A stretch of DNA of 64,000 nucleotides, taken from assembly GCF_011067135.1 (NCBI RefSeq), contig NZ_JAAMOW010000005.1:124001-188000 (forward strand), written 5' to 3'. Made by a program: the position numbers and the translations under genes. Shown in pieces: positions 28,021 through 36,199 of the stretch. Under the pieces are notes generated by a model that saw only the letters and a list, made by a program, of their open reading frames with translations, made no database searches and was not told the DNA's origin. This DNA is from Solimonas terrae (GTDB lineage Bacteria > Pseudomonadota > Gammaproteobacteria > Nevskiales > Nevskiaceae). Numbering within the stretch: position 1 is the stretch's first letter; each line of letters begins with the position of its first letter.

Positions 28021-30243
28021 TCAGTAGACATCGTCGTCGACGTGAAGGTTCGGGAATCCGGAGCCGATCTGGCCGAGGCCCTTGAGTTCGAGCTGGAAGT
28101 AGATGCCGTTGTTCATCGTGCCTTTCGAGTCCGAGATATAGCGGCGGAACGCGGCATCGGCGGCCCAGCAGCAGGTGTCGTAGCGCAGACCGACATAGGT
28201 ATCGAGTGACTGCTTGTCGCGCACGGAGTAGCGCCAGCGGCCGGCGAGGCTGATGGCGTGATAGATCGGCGTCATCGCGGTCAGATCGGTCTGTTCGAGC
28301 AGGCCGCGGCGATAGCGATAGGCGGTCTCGAACAGATGCCGGTTGTCGTCCCGATAGCGCACGGCGACGCCGGCGCGGCTGATTTCCGACTCCGCCGGCG
28401 ACCACTGCGCGAGCAGCCGTGTGCCCCAGTGGGTCGACAGGTTGTACTCGAATTCGCCGATCAGATCGGTGACGCCGCTGTCCGGCGGCGTTTCGCCGGG
28501 CAGTGCGACGCGTGGCGCTTCCAGCCGGTACAGCTGGCCGATCGATGCGGAGGCCTTCACGGCGCCGGTATCGGGATCGAGCTGGCGGCCGGTCAATGCC
28601 AGCGTCAGCTCGTTGGCATCGGAAATGCGGTCGATCCCCGAGAAACGGTTGCGTGCGAACAGCTGCGTGAAATCGAAGTCCGGCTCGCCGCTGTCGAACA
28701 CCGGCAGATCGTCCTGATTCCGGTACGGCACGTACAGATAGAACAGCCGTGGCTCGAGCAGCTGCGGCGTGCCGTCGTCGAGCAGTCGTTCAAAGCGCAG
28801 GCCGTATTCGGTGCTGAGCATCGGCAGCCCGCGGCTCGGGTTGCTGGCGTCACCAGGCGCGGTGCCGGTGAGGCGGTAATCGGTGTAGCGATAGTCGAGC
28901 AGCGCCTTCGAATACCAGGCAATCGTGTCGCGCTCGACCTTGATGTACGGGTCGACGTCGATGCGCTGGCCCTCGACCGAATCGGCACGCACGAAGTTGC
29001 TGTATTCGCCGTTCAGGCCAAGCCGGCTGTAGAGGAAGCTGTTGCGCGTCTGCGTGTTGAACAGGATCTGCGGCAGACGCTTGTACGGCTGCTCGACCTG
29101 GGTGAGATTGCTGGTGATTTCCTGGTAGTCCTGCACCAGCATCTGCACCGAATACGATGCCGGCGACTGGTACATGAAGCGGGCGCTGCGATCGAGGAAC
29201 GAATTCGCGCTCAGATCGATGCCGTTGTTGCCGAGATCCTCGAAGTAGCCCGGATCGCTGACGTCGGCGTAGTGCAGGTCCATCGACAGGCGCGGCGTCA
29301 GCAGGCTGCGGTCGTTGTAGTACAGGTAACTGCGTTCCTGGTCCGTAACGCGATCGCGATTCAGATACTGGTAGCCGAGATCGCCTTCCGACTGCGACAG
29401 CAGGTAGCGGCCGCTCAGTTCCAGCTGGGTGCCGCGCTCCGACATGTAGCGCGGCGTGAATGTCATGTCGTAGTTCGGCGCGAGATTGATGTAAAGCGGT
29501 TCGCGGAGATCAAAGCCGGTCTTGTTGGTATTGGCGAGCAGCGGATACAGCAGGCCAGTGCGGCGACGGTCGTCGATCGGAAACTGGATCCACGGCGAAT
29601 AGAAGATCGGCACGTCGAGGAAGCGCAGGCGTGCATTGCGCGCGGTACCGATGCCGGCGTCGTAATCGAGGTCGATCTTGCTGGCTTCCAGATACCAGCT
29701 GTTGTTGCCCGGCGCACAGGTCGTGTAGTCCGCGCCCTTGAGGGTTGCCGTCTTGTCGGCATTGACCTGCAGCTGATCGGCGTGGCCGCGCGCACCGCGC
29801 ATCAGCACGACGAAGCTGTCGTCATTGAACAGGCCGGATTTGTCGTCGAGATCGAACTGCGAGCTTTGCGAGTCGACCACGATCTTGCTGCTGCGGAACA
29901 AGGACTCGTGGTCTATGGTGATCCGCTGCTGCAGTTCGTCGTAGTCGAGCTGCTCGGCGGTGATTTCCTGGTCGTCGCGCTTGAGCTTGACCGAACCGGA
30001 CAGCGTCGACAGGCCGTTGTGGAGCAGATCGGCATGATCGGCCCTGACGCGGACCTTGTCATCGGGCGCCGCTTCGATCGGCGGCAGCGTATCGGTGATC
30101 TGCGCGCACGACGAGCCGTTGTAGATCTGCGAGTGTTTGTCGTACTCGCGCTCGGTCGGCAGCGTGCTCTGGGCGAACGACGGCGCCGCCGCGCACAGGC
30201 TCAGACCGAACAGCAGGGGAAACGGACGGCGAAAGCGGGGCAA
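28021..30243 (-). CDS. lptD: LPS assembly outer-membrane protein LptD
   Basis: About 740 residues: signal peptide (FPLLFGLSLCAAAPSFAQ), an OstA jelly-roll domain (VRVRADHADLLHNGLSTLSG...) and a long LptD beta-barrel domain with a PIFYSPWIQFPIDDRRRTG segment. With LptE it inserts LPS into the outer leaflet. The start is uncertain: TTG 30243 gives a standard signal peptide, while ATG 30360 adds 39 residues without signal character and leaves almost no room for a promoter before divergent amgK. Two cysteines (CAQITD, TTCAPG) sit in the N-terminal domain and a CC pair near the C-terminus, fitting the disulfides needed for function. Confidence 0.93.
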   Translation of the reverse strand: MPRFRRPFPLLFGLSLCAAAPSFAQSTLPTEREYDKHSQIYNGSSCAQITDTLPPIEAAPDDKVRVRADHADLLHNGLSTLSGSVKLKRDDQEITAEQLDYDELQQRITIDHESLFRSSKIVVDSQSSQFDLDDKSGLFNDDSFVVLMRGARGHADQLQVNADKTATLKGADYTTCAPGNNSWYLEASKIDLDYDAGIGTARNARLRFLDVPIFYSPWIQFPIDDRRRTGLLYPLLANTNKTGFDLREPLYINLAPNYDMTFTPRYMSERGTQLELSGRYLLSQSEGDLGYQYLNRDRVTDQERSYLYYNDRSLLTPRLSMDLHYADVSDPGYFEDLGNNGIDLSANSFLDRSARFMYQSPASYSVQMLVQDYQEITSNLTQVEQPYKRLPQILFNTQTRNSFLYSRLGLNGEYSNFVRADSVEGQRIDVDPYIKVERDTIAWYSKALLDYRYTDYRLTGTAPGDASNPSRGLPMLSTEYGLRFERLLDDGTPQLLEPRLFYLYVPYRNQDDLPVFDSGEPDFDFTQLFARNRFSGIDRISDANELTLALTGRQLDPDTGAVKASASIGQLYRLEAPRVALPGETPPDSGVTDLIGEFEYNLSTHWGTRLLAQWSPAESEISRAGVAVRYRDDNRHLFETAYRYRRGLLEQTDLTAMTPIYHAISLAGRWRYSVRDKQSLDTYVGLRYDTCCWAADAAFRRYISDSKGTMNNGIYFQLELKGLGQIGSGFPNLHVDDDVY

Positions 30244-30368
30244 GGTCGCGCGATTCCGGGACGGACGGGCGGCAAGTATCGGCGGGAGCTCCCGCCCGGT
30301 GCAATGATCGAAGCGCCTGCCGGCTTCGGGTAAGCTGCGCGGGCCAGGTCCGATCCGCATCCCACATC

Positions 30369-31358
30369 TTGAAATCCACCGACGATCTCGACGCCCGCGC
30401 CGTCGCTGCGCGCGACTGGGCCCTGCGGCAGCTCGATCTTGCCGCCGCCGCTTTCGCGCCGGCTTCGGCCGACGCCAGTTTCCGTCGCTACTTCCGCATC
30501 GAGGACGGGCAGCGCAGCTGGGTGCTGATGGATGCGCCACCGGAACGCGAGGATTGCCGGCCGTTCCTGCAGGTCGCGCAGCTCTTGCATGATGCGGGCC
30601 TGCATGCGCCGCGCGTCATTGCGCAGGATCTGGCGTGCGGTTTCCTGCTGCTCGGCGATCTTGGCCGGCACACCTACCTGCACGTCATCAACGATGCGAA
30701 TGCCGATGCGCTGATGTCCGATGCGATCGATGCGCTCATCCGCTGGCAGCTGGCCAGCCGGCCCGGCGTGCTGCCGCGCTATGACGAGGCGCTGCTGCAG
30801 CGCGAGCTGGCGCTGTTTCCGGACTGGTACGTCGGCCGTCATCTCGAGCGCGCACTGAGCGCGACGCAGGCCGCCACGCTATCGGCGATCGACGCGACGC
30901 TGATCGCCTCGGCGCTGGAGCAGCCGCGCGTCTACGTGCATCGCGACTACATGCCGCGCAACCTGATGCTGTCGACGCCCAACCCCGGCATTCTCGACTT
31001 TCAGGACGCGGTCGAAGGCCCCCTGGCCTATGACGTCGTTTCGCTGTTCAAGGATGCGTTTCTCAGCTGGCCGAGCGAGCGTATCGAGGTCTGGCGGCGG
31101 CAGTATGCCGATCGTGCGCGGCGTGCCGGTCTGCCGCTGCCCGACGAGGCGACGTTTGTCCGCCAGTTCGACTGGATGGGCGTGCAGCGCCATCTCAAGG
31201 TTATCGGCATCTTCGCCCGCATCAACTATCGCGACGGCAAACCGCACTATCTCGGCGACGTGCCCCGTTTCATCGGCTACGTGCGCGAGGTCGTATCCTG
31301 CTACCGCGAACTGACGCCCCTGCTGCGGCTGTTCGACGAACTCGGCATGGTGGCGTGA
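30369..31358 (+). CDS. amgK: N-acetylmuramate/N-acetylglucosamine kinase AmgK
   Basis: 329 residues of the aminoglycoside-phosphotransferase fold. It phosphorylates MurNAc at the anomeric carbon in the peptidoglycan recycling route that bypasses de novo MurA and causes intrinsic fosfomycin tolerance in pseudomonads. Motifs: SFRRYFR (N-lobe), VHRDYMPRNLML (catalytic loop) and ILDFQDAVEGP (metal Asp). It begins with TTG at 30369; its stop overlaps the murU start. Divergence from lptD is the arrangement known in Pseudomonas. Confidence 0.92.
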   Translation: MKSTDDLDARAVAARDWALRQLDLAAAAFAPASADASFRRYFRIEDGQRSWVLMDAPPEREDCRPFLQVAQLLHDAGLHAPRVIAQDLACGFLLLGDLGRHTYLHVINDANADALMSDAIDALIRWQLASRPGVLPRYDEALLQRELALFPDWYVGRHLERALSATQAATLSAIDATLIASALEQPRVYVHRDYMPRNLMLSTPNPGILDFQDAVEGPLAYDVVSLFKDAFLSWPSERIEVWRRQYADRARRAGLPLPDEATFVRQFDWMGVQRHLKVIGIFARINYRDGKPHYLGDVPRFIGYVREVVSCYRELTPLLRLFDELGMVA

Positions 31359-32065
31359 ACAAGGCCTTCATTCTCGCCGCCGGCCGCGGCGACCGCATGC
31401 GGCCGCTGACCGACCACACTCCCAAGCCGCTGATCGAGGTCGGCGGCCGGCCGCTGATCGAGCATCATCTTCTGGGCCTGCAGGCGGCCGGTGTCGAGGC
31501 GGTGATCGTCAATCTCGGCTGGCTCGGTCCGCGCCTGCGTGAGCGGCTGGGCGATGGCGAACGCTACGGTCTGAGCATCGCGTATTCAGATGAAGGCTGG
31601 CCGGCGCTCGAGACCGGCGGCGCGCTGCAGCGTGCGCTGCCCCTGCTCGGCGAGGCGCCGTTCCTGCTGGTCAATGCCGACGTCTACACCGACTATCCGT
31701 TTTCAAAGCTCGTGACGCGAGCGCACAACTGGCCGGTCGACACGCTTGCACATCTGGTGCTGGTCGACAATCCGCCGCATCACCCGCAGGGCGATTTCAC
31801 GTTGCGCGATCAGCATGTCATCGAGCCACCGTCGTCGCTGCGGCTGACCTTCGCGGGTCTGTCGATCATCGATCCACGCCTGCTCGACAATGCCCCGGGC
31901 GGGACCTTCTCGGTCGTGCCGCTGCTGCGTGCCGCCGCGCGTCAGGGGCGCCTCACGGCAGAGCGGCACGCCGGCCTGTGGTCCGACGTCGGAACCCCGG
32001 AGCGCTTGCTGCAGTTGCAGGCGCACTTGCATTCGTCCTCTTCCGTCCCCAGTGCTTCGCCATGA
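31355..32065 (+). CDS. murU: N-acetylmuramate alpha-1-phosphate uridylyltransferase MurU
   Basis: 236 residues of the nucleotidyltransferase (RfbA-like) fold. It makes UDP-MurNAc from MurNAc-1-phosphate, the step after AmgK. Motifs: LAAGRGDRMRPLTDHTPKPL at the start, the GGALQRALP loop and LVNADVYTD (metal Asp). GTG start overlaps the amgK stop, and its own stop overlaps the pmbA start, so all three are translationally coupled. Confidence 0.93.
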   Translation: MNKAFILAAGRGDRMRPLTDHTPKPLIEVGGRPLIEHHLLGLQAAGVEAVIVNLGWLGPRLRERLGDGERYGLSIAYSDEGWPALETGGALQRALPLLGEAPFLLVNADVYTDYPFSKLVTRAHNWPVDTLAHLVLVDNPPHHPQGDFTLRDQHVIEPPSSLRLTFAGLSIIDPRLLDNAPGGTFSVVPLLRAAARQGRLTAERHAGLWSDVGTPERLLQLQAHLHSSSSVPSASP

Positions 32066-33423
32066 CCTTGCCTGCCAGCCGCTCCCCGACCGCCGCCGAA
32101 TTGCCAAGCGCCGAGGCACTGAAGGACCGGCTTGATCTGGTCTTTCGACATGCGCAGCGTCATGGCGCGTCTGCTGCGGAAGCCAGCGTGTCGGCGAGCC
32201 GCGGCCTCAGCGTCAATGTCCGCCAGGACGCGATCGAAAGCCTGGAGTTCCAGCAGGACCGGGAGCTCGGCCTAACCGTTTATCTGCGGCAGCGCAAGGG
32301 CCACGCGACGACGGGCGACTGGAGCGATGCCGGCATCGCCGAAGCGGTCGACGCGGCCCTGGCGATCGCCGCTGCGACCGGCGAGGACCCGTGCAACGGT
32401 CTCGCCGACGCTGCGCTGATGGCGTTGCCCGCGCCGGACCTCGATCTGGACCATCCCTGGCATCTCGACGCCGATGCCGCCGTCGACCTTGCGCGCACCT
32501 GCGAAGCGGCGGCGTTTGCAGCCGATTCACGGATTACCGGCAGCGAAGGCGCGGGGGTGTCCAGCCATCGTGGCATTTCCGCCTACGCGAATACGCATGG
32601 CTTCTTTTCGGCCCGTCTCGGCACGCGGCACAGCCTCAGTTGCGCGGTAGTCGCCAGTGCCGGCGACGACATGCAGCGCGATTACTGGTACAGCAATTCG
32701 CGCGTGCCGGCCGAGCTGATGGCCCCGGATGAGATCGGGCGGATGGCCGGGCATCGTGCGGCAGCGCGCCTCGGTGCCCGCAAGCTCGACACGCGCCGCG
32801 CGCCGGTACTGTTTCCGCCGGAGCTGGCGCGCGGCATCTGGGGTCATTTCGTCGGCGCGATTTCCGGCAGCGCCCTGTACCGCAAGGCCACGTTCCTGCT
32901 CGATCAGCTCGGCAAGGACGTGTTCTCCAGTGCGGTCAGCCTGCGCCAGTCGCCGCATCTGCTGCGCGCTTCCGGCAGCGCTTTTCACGACAGTGAAGGC
33001 GTGGCGACGCAGGATCGTGTCCTGGTCGATCGTGGCCGCCTGGACGGTTGGCTGCTCGGCAGCTATTCGGCGCGCAAGCTCGGGCTGGTGACGACCGGCA
33101 ATGCCGGCGGTGTGTTCAATCTTGTGGTCGAACCGGGCCCGTTCGATTTCGAAGCATTGCTGCGCCAGATGGGACGAGGTTTGCTGGTGACCGAGCTGCT
33201 GGGTCACGGCGTCAATGCCGTGACCGGCGATTATTCACGCGGCGCCGCCGGGTTCTGGGTGGAAAACGGCGAGATCGCCTATCCGGTCGACGAGCTGACG
33301 ATCGCCGGCAATCTCGCCGAGATGTTCAAGGCAATCGTCGCCGTCGGCAGCGACGTCGACATCCATGCCAACACCCATACCGGCTCGCTGCTGATCGACG
33401 GCATGACCATCGCCGGCCACTGA
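32062..33423 (+). CDS. pmbA: Metalloprotease PmbA/TldE
   Basis: 453 residues of the TldD/TldE family. PmbA pairs with TldD to digest unfolded peptides and to mature some ribosomally made peptides. Family features: SVNVRQDAIESLEFQQDRELG near the N-terminus, GSAFHDSEGVATQD, GNAGGVFNLVVEPG and HANTHTGSLLIDG near the end. PmbA lacks the HExxxH site of TldD, and none is seen here. ATG 32062 overlaps the murU stop; the longer in-frame start lies inside murU. Confidence 0.93.
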   Translation: MTLPASRSPTAAELPSAEALKDRLDLVFRHAQRHGASAAEASVSASRGLSVNVRQDAIESLEFQQDRELGLTVYLRQRKGHATTGDWSDAGIAEAVDAALAIAAATGEDPCNGLADAALMALPAPDLDLDHPWHLDADAAVDLARTCEAAAFAADSRITGSEGAGVSSHRGISAYANTHGFFSARLGTRHSLSCAVVASAGDDMQRDYWYSNSRVPAELMAPDEIGRMAGHRAAARLGARKLDTRRAPVLFPPELARGIWGHFVGAISGSALYRKATFLLDQLGKDVFSSAVSLRQSPHLLRASGSAFHDSEGVATQDRVLVDRGRLDGWLLGSYSARKLGLVTTGNAGGVFNLVVEPGPFDFEALLRQMGRGLLVTELLGHGVNAVTGDYSRGAAGFWVENGEIAYPVDELTIAGNLAEMFKAIVAVGSDVDIHANTHTGSLLIDGMTIAGH

Positions 33424-33435
33424 GCCGGCATCCCG

Positions 33436-34263
33436 CTAGGCGGATCTTTCGACGTCGGTGGCCGGCGCGCCTCCGGCCCGACGGGTCCGCATCGGCGTGA
33501 CCTTCGGAGAATTCTGCTCGCCCTCGTGCAGTTCCGCCCAGCGCAGGATTTCGAAGCGACCGTTCATGTCCTCGGCGAGCGAGGTGCAGCTTTCCATCCA
33601 GTCGCCGCAGTTGTAGTAGGTCACGCCATGAACGTCGCGGATTTCGGCGTGATGGATATGTCCGCAGACCACGCCATCGAGCCCGCGCCGGCGGCAGTCG
33701 CGCGCCACCGCATCTTCGAACGCCGACACGAAGTTGACCGCACGCTTGACCTGGTGCTTGGCATACGCCGACAGCGACCATTGCGGCTTGTCGAAGCGTG
33801 CACGGACCTGGTTGATGACGACGTTGGCGCGCAGCAGGGTCTGATAGGCGCTGTCGCCGGCGATCGCGATGCGCCGGAAGTAGCGGGTGATCATGTCGAA
33901 GGCATCGCCGTGCAGCACCAGCAGGCGGCGGCCGTCGGCGGTGTGGTGGACGGCCTCGTTGGCGATCGAGATGTTGCCGAAGTGTAGGGCGTGATCGACG
34001 TAGCGACGCAGGAATTCGTCGTGATTGCCGGTGATGTAGTGAACCGCCGTGCCCTGTTCGGCCTTGCTCAGGATTTCGCGGACGACGTTGGCGTGCGCTT
34101 GCGGCCAGTACCAGTGCTGTCGCAGTTTCCAGCCGTCGATGATGTCGCCCACCAGATACAGGCGCTCGCAGTCGTGACGGCGCAGGAAGTCCGCCAGCAA
34201 TTCGGCCTGACAGCCGGGGCGACCGAGGTGGACGTCGGAAATCCAGAGTGTGCGGTAGCGCAT
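33436..34263 (-). CDS. LpxH-like UDP-2,3-diacylglucosamine diphosphatase-family phosphoesterase (copy 2)
   Basis: 275 residues of the metallophosphoesterase fold: DVHLG, GDIIDGW, GNHDE, VLHGD and GHIHHAE are the metal motifs in order. It belongs to the LpxH2-like branch often annotated as UDP-2,3-diacylglucosamine diphosphatase, although not every member has shown that activity. It is a close paralogue of the next gene upstream (34391-35239), 127 bp away, and looks like a tandem duplication. The C-terminal tail is extended and basic. Convergent with pmbA with only 12 bp between. Confidence 0.85.
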   Translation of the reverse strand: MRYRTLWISDVHLGRPGCQAELLADFLRRHDCERLYLVGDIIDGWKLRQHWYWPQAHANVVREILSKAEQGTAVHYITGNHDEFLRRYVDHALHFGNISIANEAVHHTADGRRLLVLHGDAFDMITRYFRRIAIAGDSAYQTLLRANVVINQVRARFDKPQWSLSAYAKHQVKRAVNFVSAFEDAVARDCRRRGLDGVVCGHIHHAEIRDVHGVTYYNCGDWMESCTSLAEDMNGRFEILRWAELHEGEQNSPKVTPMRTRRAGGAPATDVERSA

Positions 34264-34390
34264 CTTCTCTCCGCTCGACCGCGGCGGGAGGGGGATGCCG
34301 CGATCAAATTCTGATCAGCAAGTTTCCTGCCAGCATCGCGAGGCGATGGGCGGGGAGGGAACGAAGCGGAAGGAGCCGCATCGGCCGGTC

Positions 34391-35239
34391 TCAGGCGGCC
34401 TTGCGTAGTTTCGGGATCGCGATCGCGGCGCTCGACTGGTTGAGATGATCGAGTTCGACCCAGCGAATGACGTGAATCCTGCCGTCGAAGTCTTCGGCCA
34501 GCGCGGTGCAGCTCTCGACCCAGTCGCCGCAGTTGTAGTAGGTGACGCCGTCGATGTCGCGCGCATCCGCATGATGGATGTGACCACAGACCACGCCATC
34601 AAGTTCACGCCGCTGGCATTCGCGCGCCAGCGACTCCTCGAATGTCGAGACGATGTTGACGGCGGTCTTGACGTGCTGCTTGGCAAACGCCGACAGCGAC
34701 CAGTAGCGCATGCCGAGCAGGGCGCGGCCACGATTGAACCAGTGGTTGAAGCGCATCGTGCCGCCGTAGATCGCATCGCCGGCCAGCGCAATCCACTTGT
34801 GGTAACGAGTGATCACGTCGAAGAAATCGCCATGCACGACCAGCAGCCGGCGACCGTCCGCGGTTTCGTGAATGTGTTCGTTGACCAGCCGGATGTTGCC
34901 GATCTCCAGTTCGTAGCCGACGAATTTGCGCAGGAACTCGTCGTGGTTGCCGGTGACGTACAGCACCTGCGTGTCGCGCTTCGCCTTGGTCAGGATCTTG
35001 CGGACGACATTGGTGTGTTCCTGCGGCCAGAACCAGCCGCTGCGCAGACGCCAGCCGTCGATGATGTCGCCGACCAGATACAGGGTTTCGCAGTCGTTCT
35101 GCTTGAGGAAATCGACCAGGTGGCTGGCCTTGCAGTCCGGCGTGCCGAGATGGACGTCGGAAATCCAGATCGTGCGGTAACGCGGCTTGCCGGTGCTGCT
35201 GCGCGGGCGGGCTTTCTTGGGCGGATTCGTCGCTTTCAT
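34391..35239 (-). CDS. LpxH-like UDP-2,3-diacylglucosamine diphosphatase-family phosphoesterase (copy 1)
   Basis: 282 residues with the same metal motifs as its neighbour: DVHLG, GDIIDGW, GNHDE, VVHGD and GHIHHAD. It starts with a basic Lys/Pro leader absent from the other copy. Shared segments such as YRT-WISDVHLG, LYLVGDIIDGW and TGNHDEFLR show recent common origin. The product may remove UMP from UDP-diacylglucosamine in lipid A synthesis or act on another lipid or sugar nucleotide. Which copy, if either, is the essential LpxH cannot be told here. Confidence 0.85.
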   Translation of the reverse strand: MKATNPPKKARPRSSTGKPRYRTIWISDVHLGTPDCKASHLVDFLKQNDCETLYLVGDIIDGWRLRSGWFWPQEHTNVVRKILTKAKRDTQVLYVTGNHDEFLRKFVGYELEIGNIRLVNEHIHETADGRRLLVVHGDFFDVITRYHKWIALAGDAIYGGTMRFNHWFNRGRALLGMRYWSLSAFAKQHVKTAVNIVSTFEESLARECQRRELDGVVCGHIHHADARDIDGVTYYNCGDWVESCTALAEDFDGRIHVIRWVELDHLNQSSAAIAIPKLRKAA

Positions 35240-35311
35240 GACGTGTCCGATGATCGTCAGGGACGGTGATCCGCAGGTGACGCTGCGATGACGTTTTTGT
35301 GAAGCCGGGGC

Positions 35312-35343
35312 AAGAAAAAGGGCGCGGTGTTGTCACCGCGCCC
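35312..35343 (-). terminator. Intrinsic terminator after the lipoprotein gene
   Basis: On the minus strand a perfect 10-bp stem (GGGCGCGGTG / CACCGCGCCC) with a 4-base loop is followed by TTTTTCTT. It lies 23 bp beyond the stop codon of the lipoprotein gene and before the phosphoesterase pair. Confidence 0.9.
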
Positions 35344-35365
35344 TCAACAGCGACTGCGACGAAGC

Positions 35366-36190
35366 TTACGGCGTCGGCGGCGTGACGAATTTGCCGTCCG
35401 TGCAGAGCTCGTGCACGCGCATTGCGTCGCCGACGTCTGCTGCAACCAGTAGCGCCGAGATGCTGATCACGGCCGAGTCGTACTTTTTCCGAGCTTTCAG
35501 ACCGATGAAGCCAGCTTCGTCGCCGACCGCATTGAGCCCAAGCAGCTGAATCTGGGCTTCGTCCACCGAGATCGTTTCCTGTTGGGTATCTCCGAGGTAG
35601 GTCGTGACCGTCACCGTGCGGGTCAGGCCAAGATTTACGGTCGCGGCCGGGAAGGTGACGCCAAAGACGGCGTAGTTTCCAGCCGGCACCGCCGATGGAA
35701 ACACAACCGCTTCGCCGACGGAATCAACCAGATTGAGCGGGCCGAGCAAGCCGACCGGCAGCGTGAACGTGGCGAACGTGCTCAGCTTCCCGTCGATAAC
35801 GTTGTCCGGTTCGCTGACGCTGTTCGTCAGCGTGGTGACGGGGGCGCCGCCCAAGCTATTGAGCAGGTTGCTGAGGGCGCCACCAACCAGACCATTTGCG
35901 ACGACTTCGGTCGTGGCACCGCCGAAAGCATTGGCTCCCTTGGTGCAGACAAAACCCTTGCCGCCATCGACCGGCGTCTCGGCGGTTCCGTCACCGTTGT
36001 CGTCCTCGTTGACAGTGGTCGGTGTCGAGCCGTCGTTGTTGAGCGGTGGTGTGGTGTTGCCGCCGTCGCTGACAATGTCGCCGCTTTCGAGACCGTCGCC
36101 ATTGGCCTGACAGCCTGCGAGACCGAAAGCCGCAACCACCATGCCGGCGATCAGCGCCTTGTTGAAGCTACTGAGAGTTTTGGTTTTCAT
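35366..36190 (-). CDS. Hypothetical lipoprotein
   Basis: 274 residues. A signal peptide with lipobox FGLAGC marks a lipidated cysteine, followed by a Gly/Asp/Asn/Thr-rich linker, then a Val/Thr/Leu-rich domain of unknown fold with two cysteines (FVCTKG, HELCTDG) that may form a disulfide. I recognise no family. Its start is 9 bp beyond the stop of the OmpA-family gene and it ends in a strong terminator, so the pair is probably one transcript and the protein is likely at the outer membrane. Confidence 0.75.
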   Translation of the reverse strand: MKTKTLSSFNKALIAGMVVAAFGLAGCQANGDGLESGDIVSDGGNTTPPLNNDGSTPTTVNEDDNGDGTAETPVDGGKGFVCTKGANAFGGATTEVVANGLVGGALSNLLNSLGGAPVTTLTNSVSEPDNVIDGKLSTFATFTLPVGLLGPLNLVDSVGEAVVFPSAVPAGNYAVFGVTFPAATVNLGLTRTVTVTTYLGDTQQETISVDEAQIQLLGLNAVGDEAGFIGLKARKKYDSAVISISALLVAADVGDAMRVHELCTDGKFVTPPTP

Positions 36191-36199
36191 GAGGATTCC

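Noticed and set aside
28258-30333. Plus-strand open frame of 691 codons
   Set aside because: Antisense to lptD; composition is that of a shadow.
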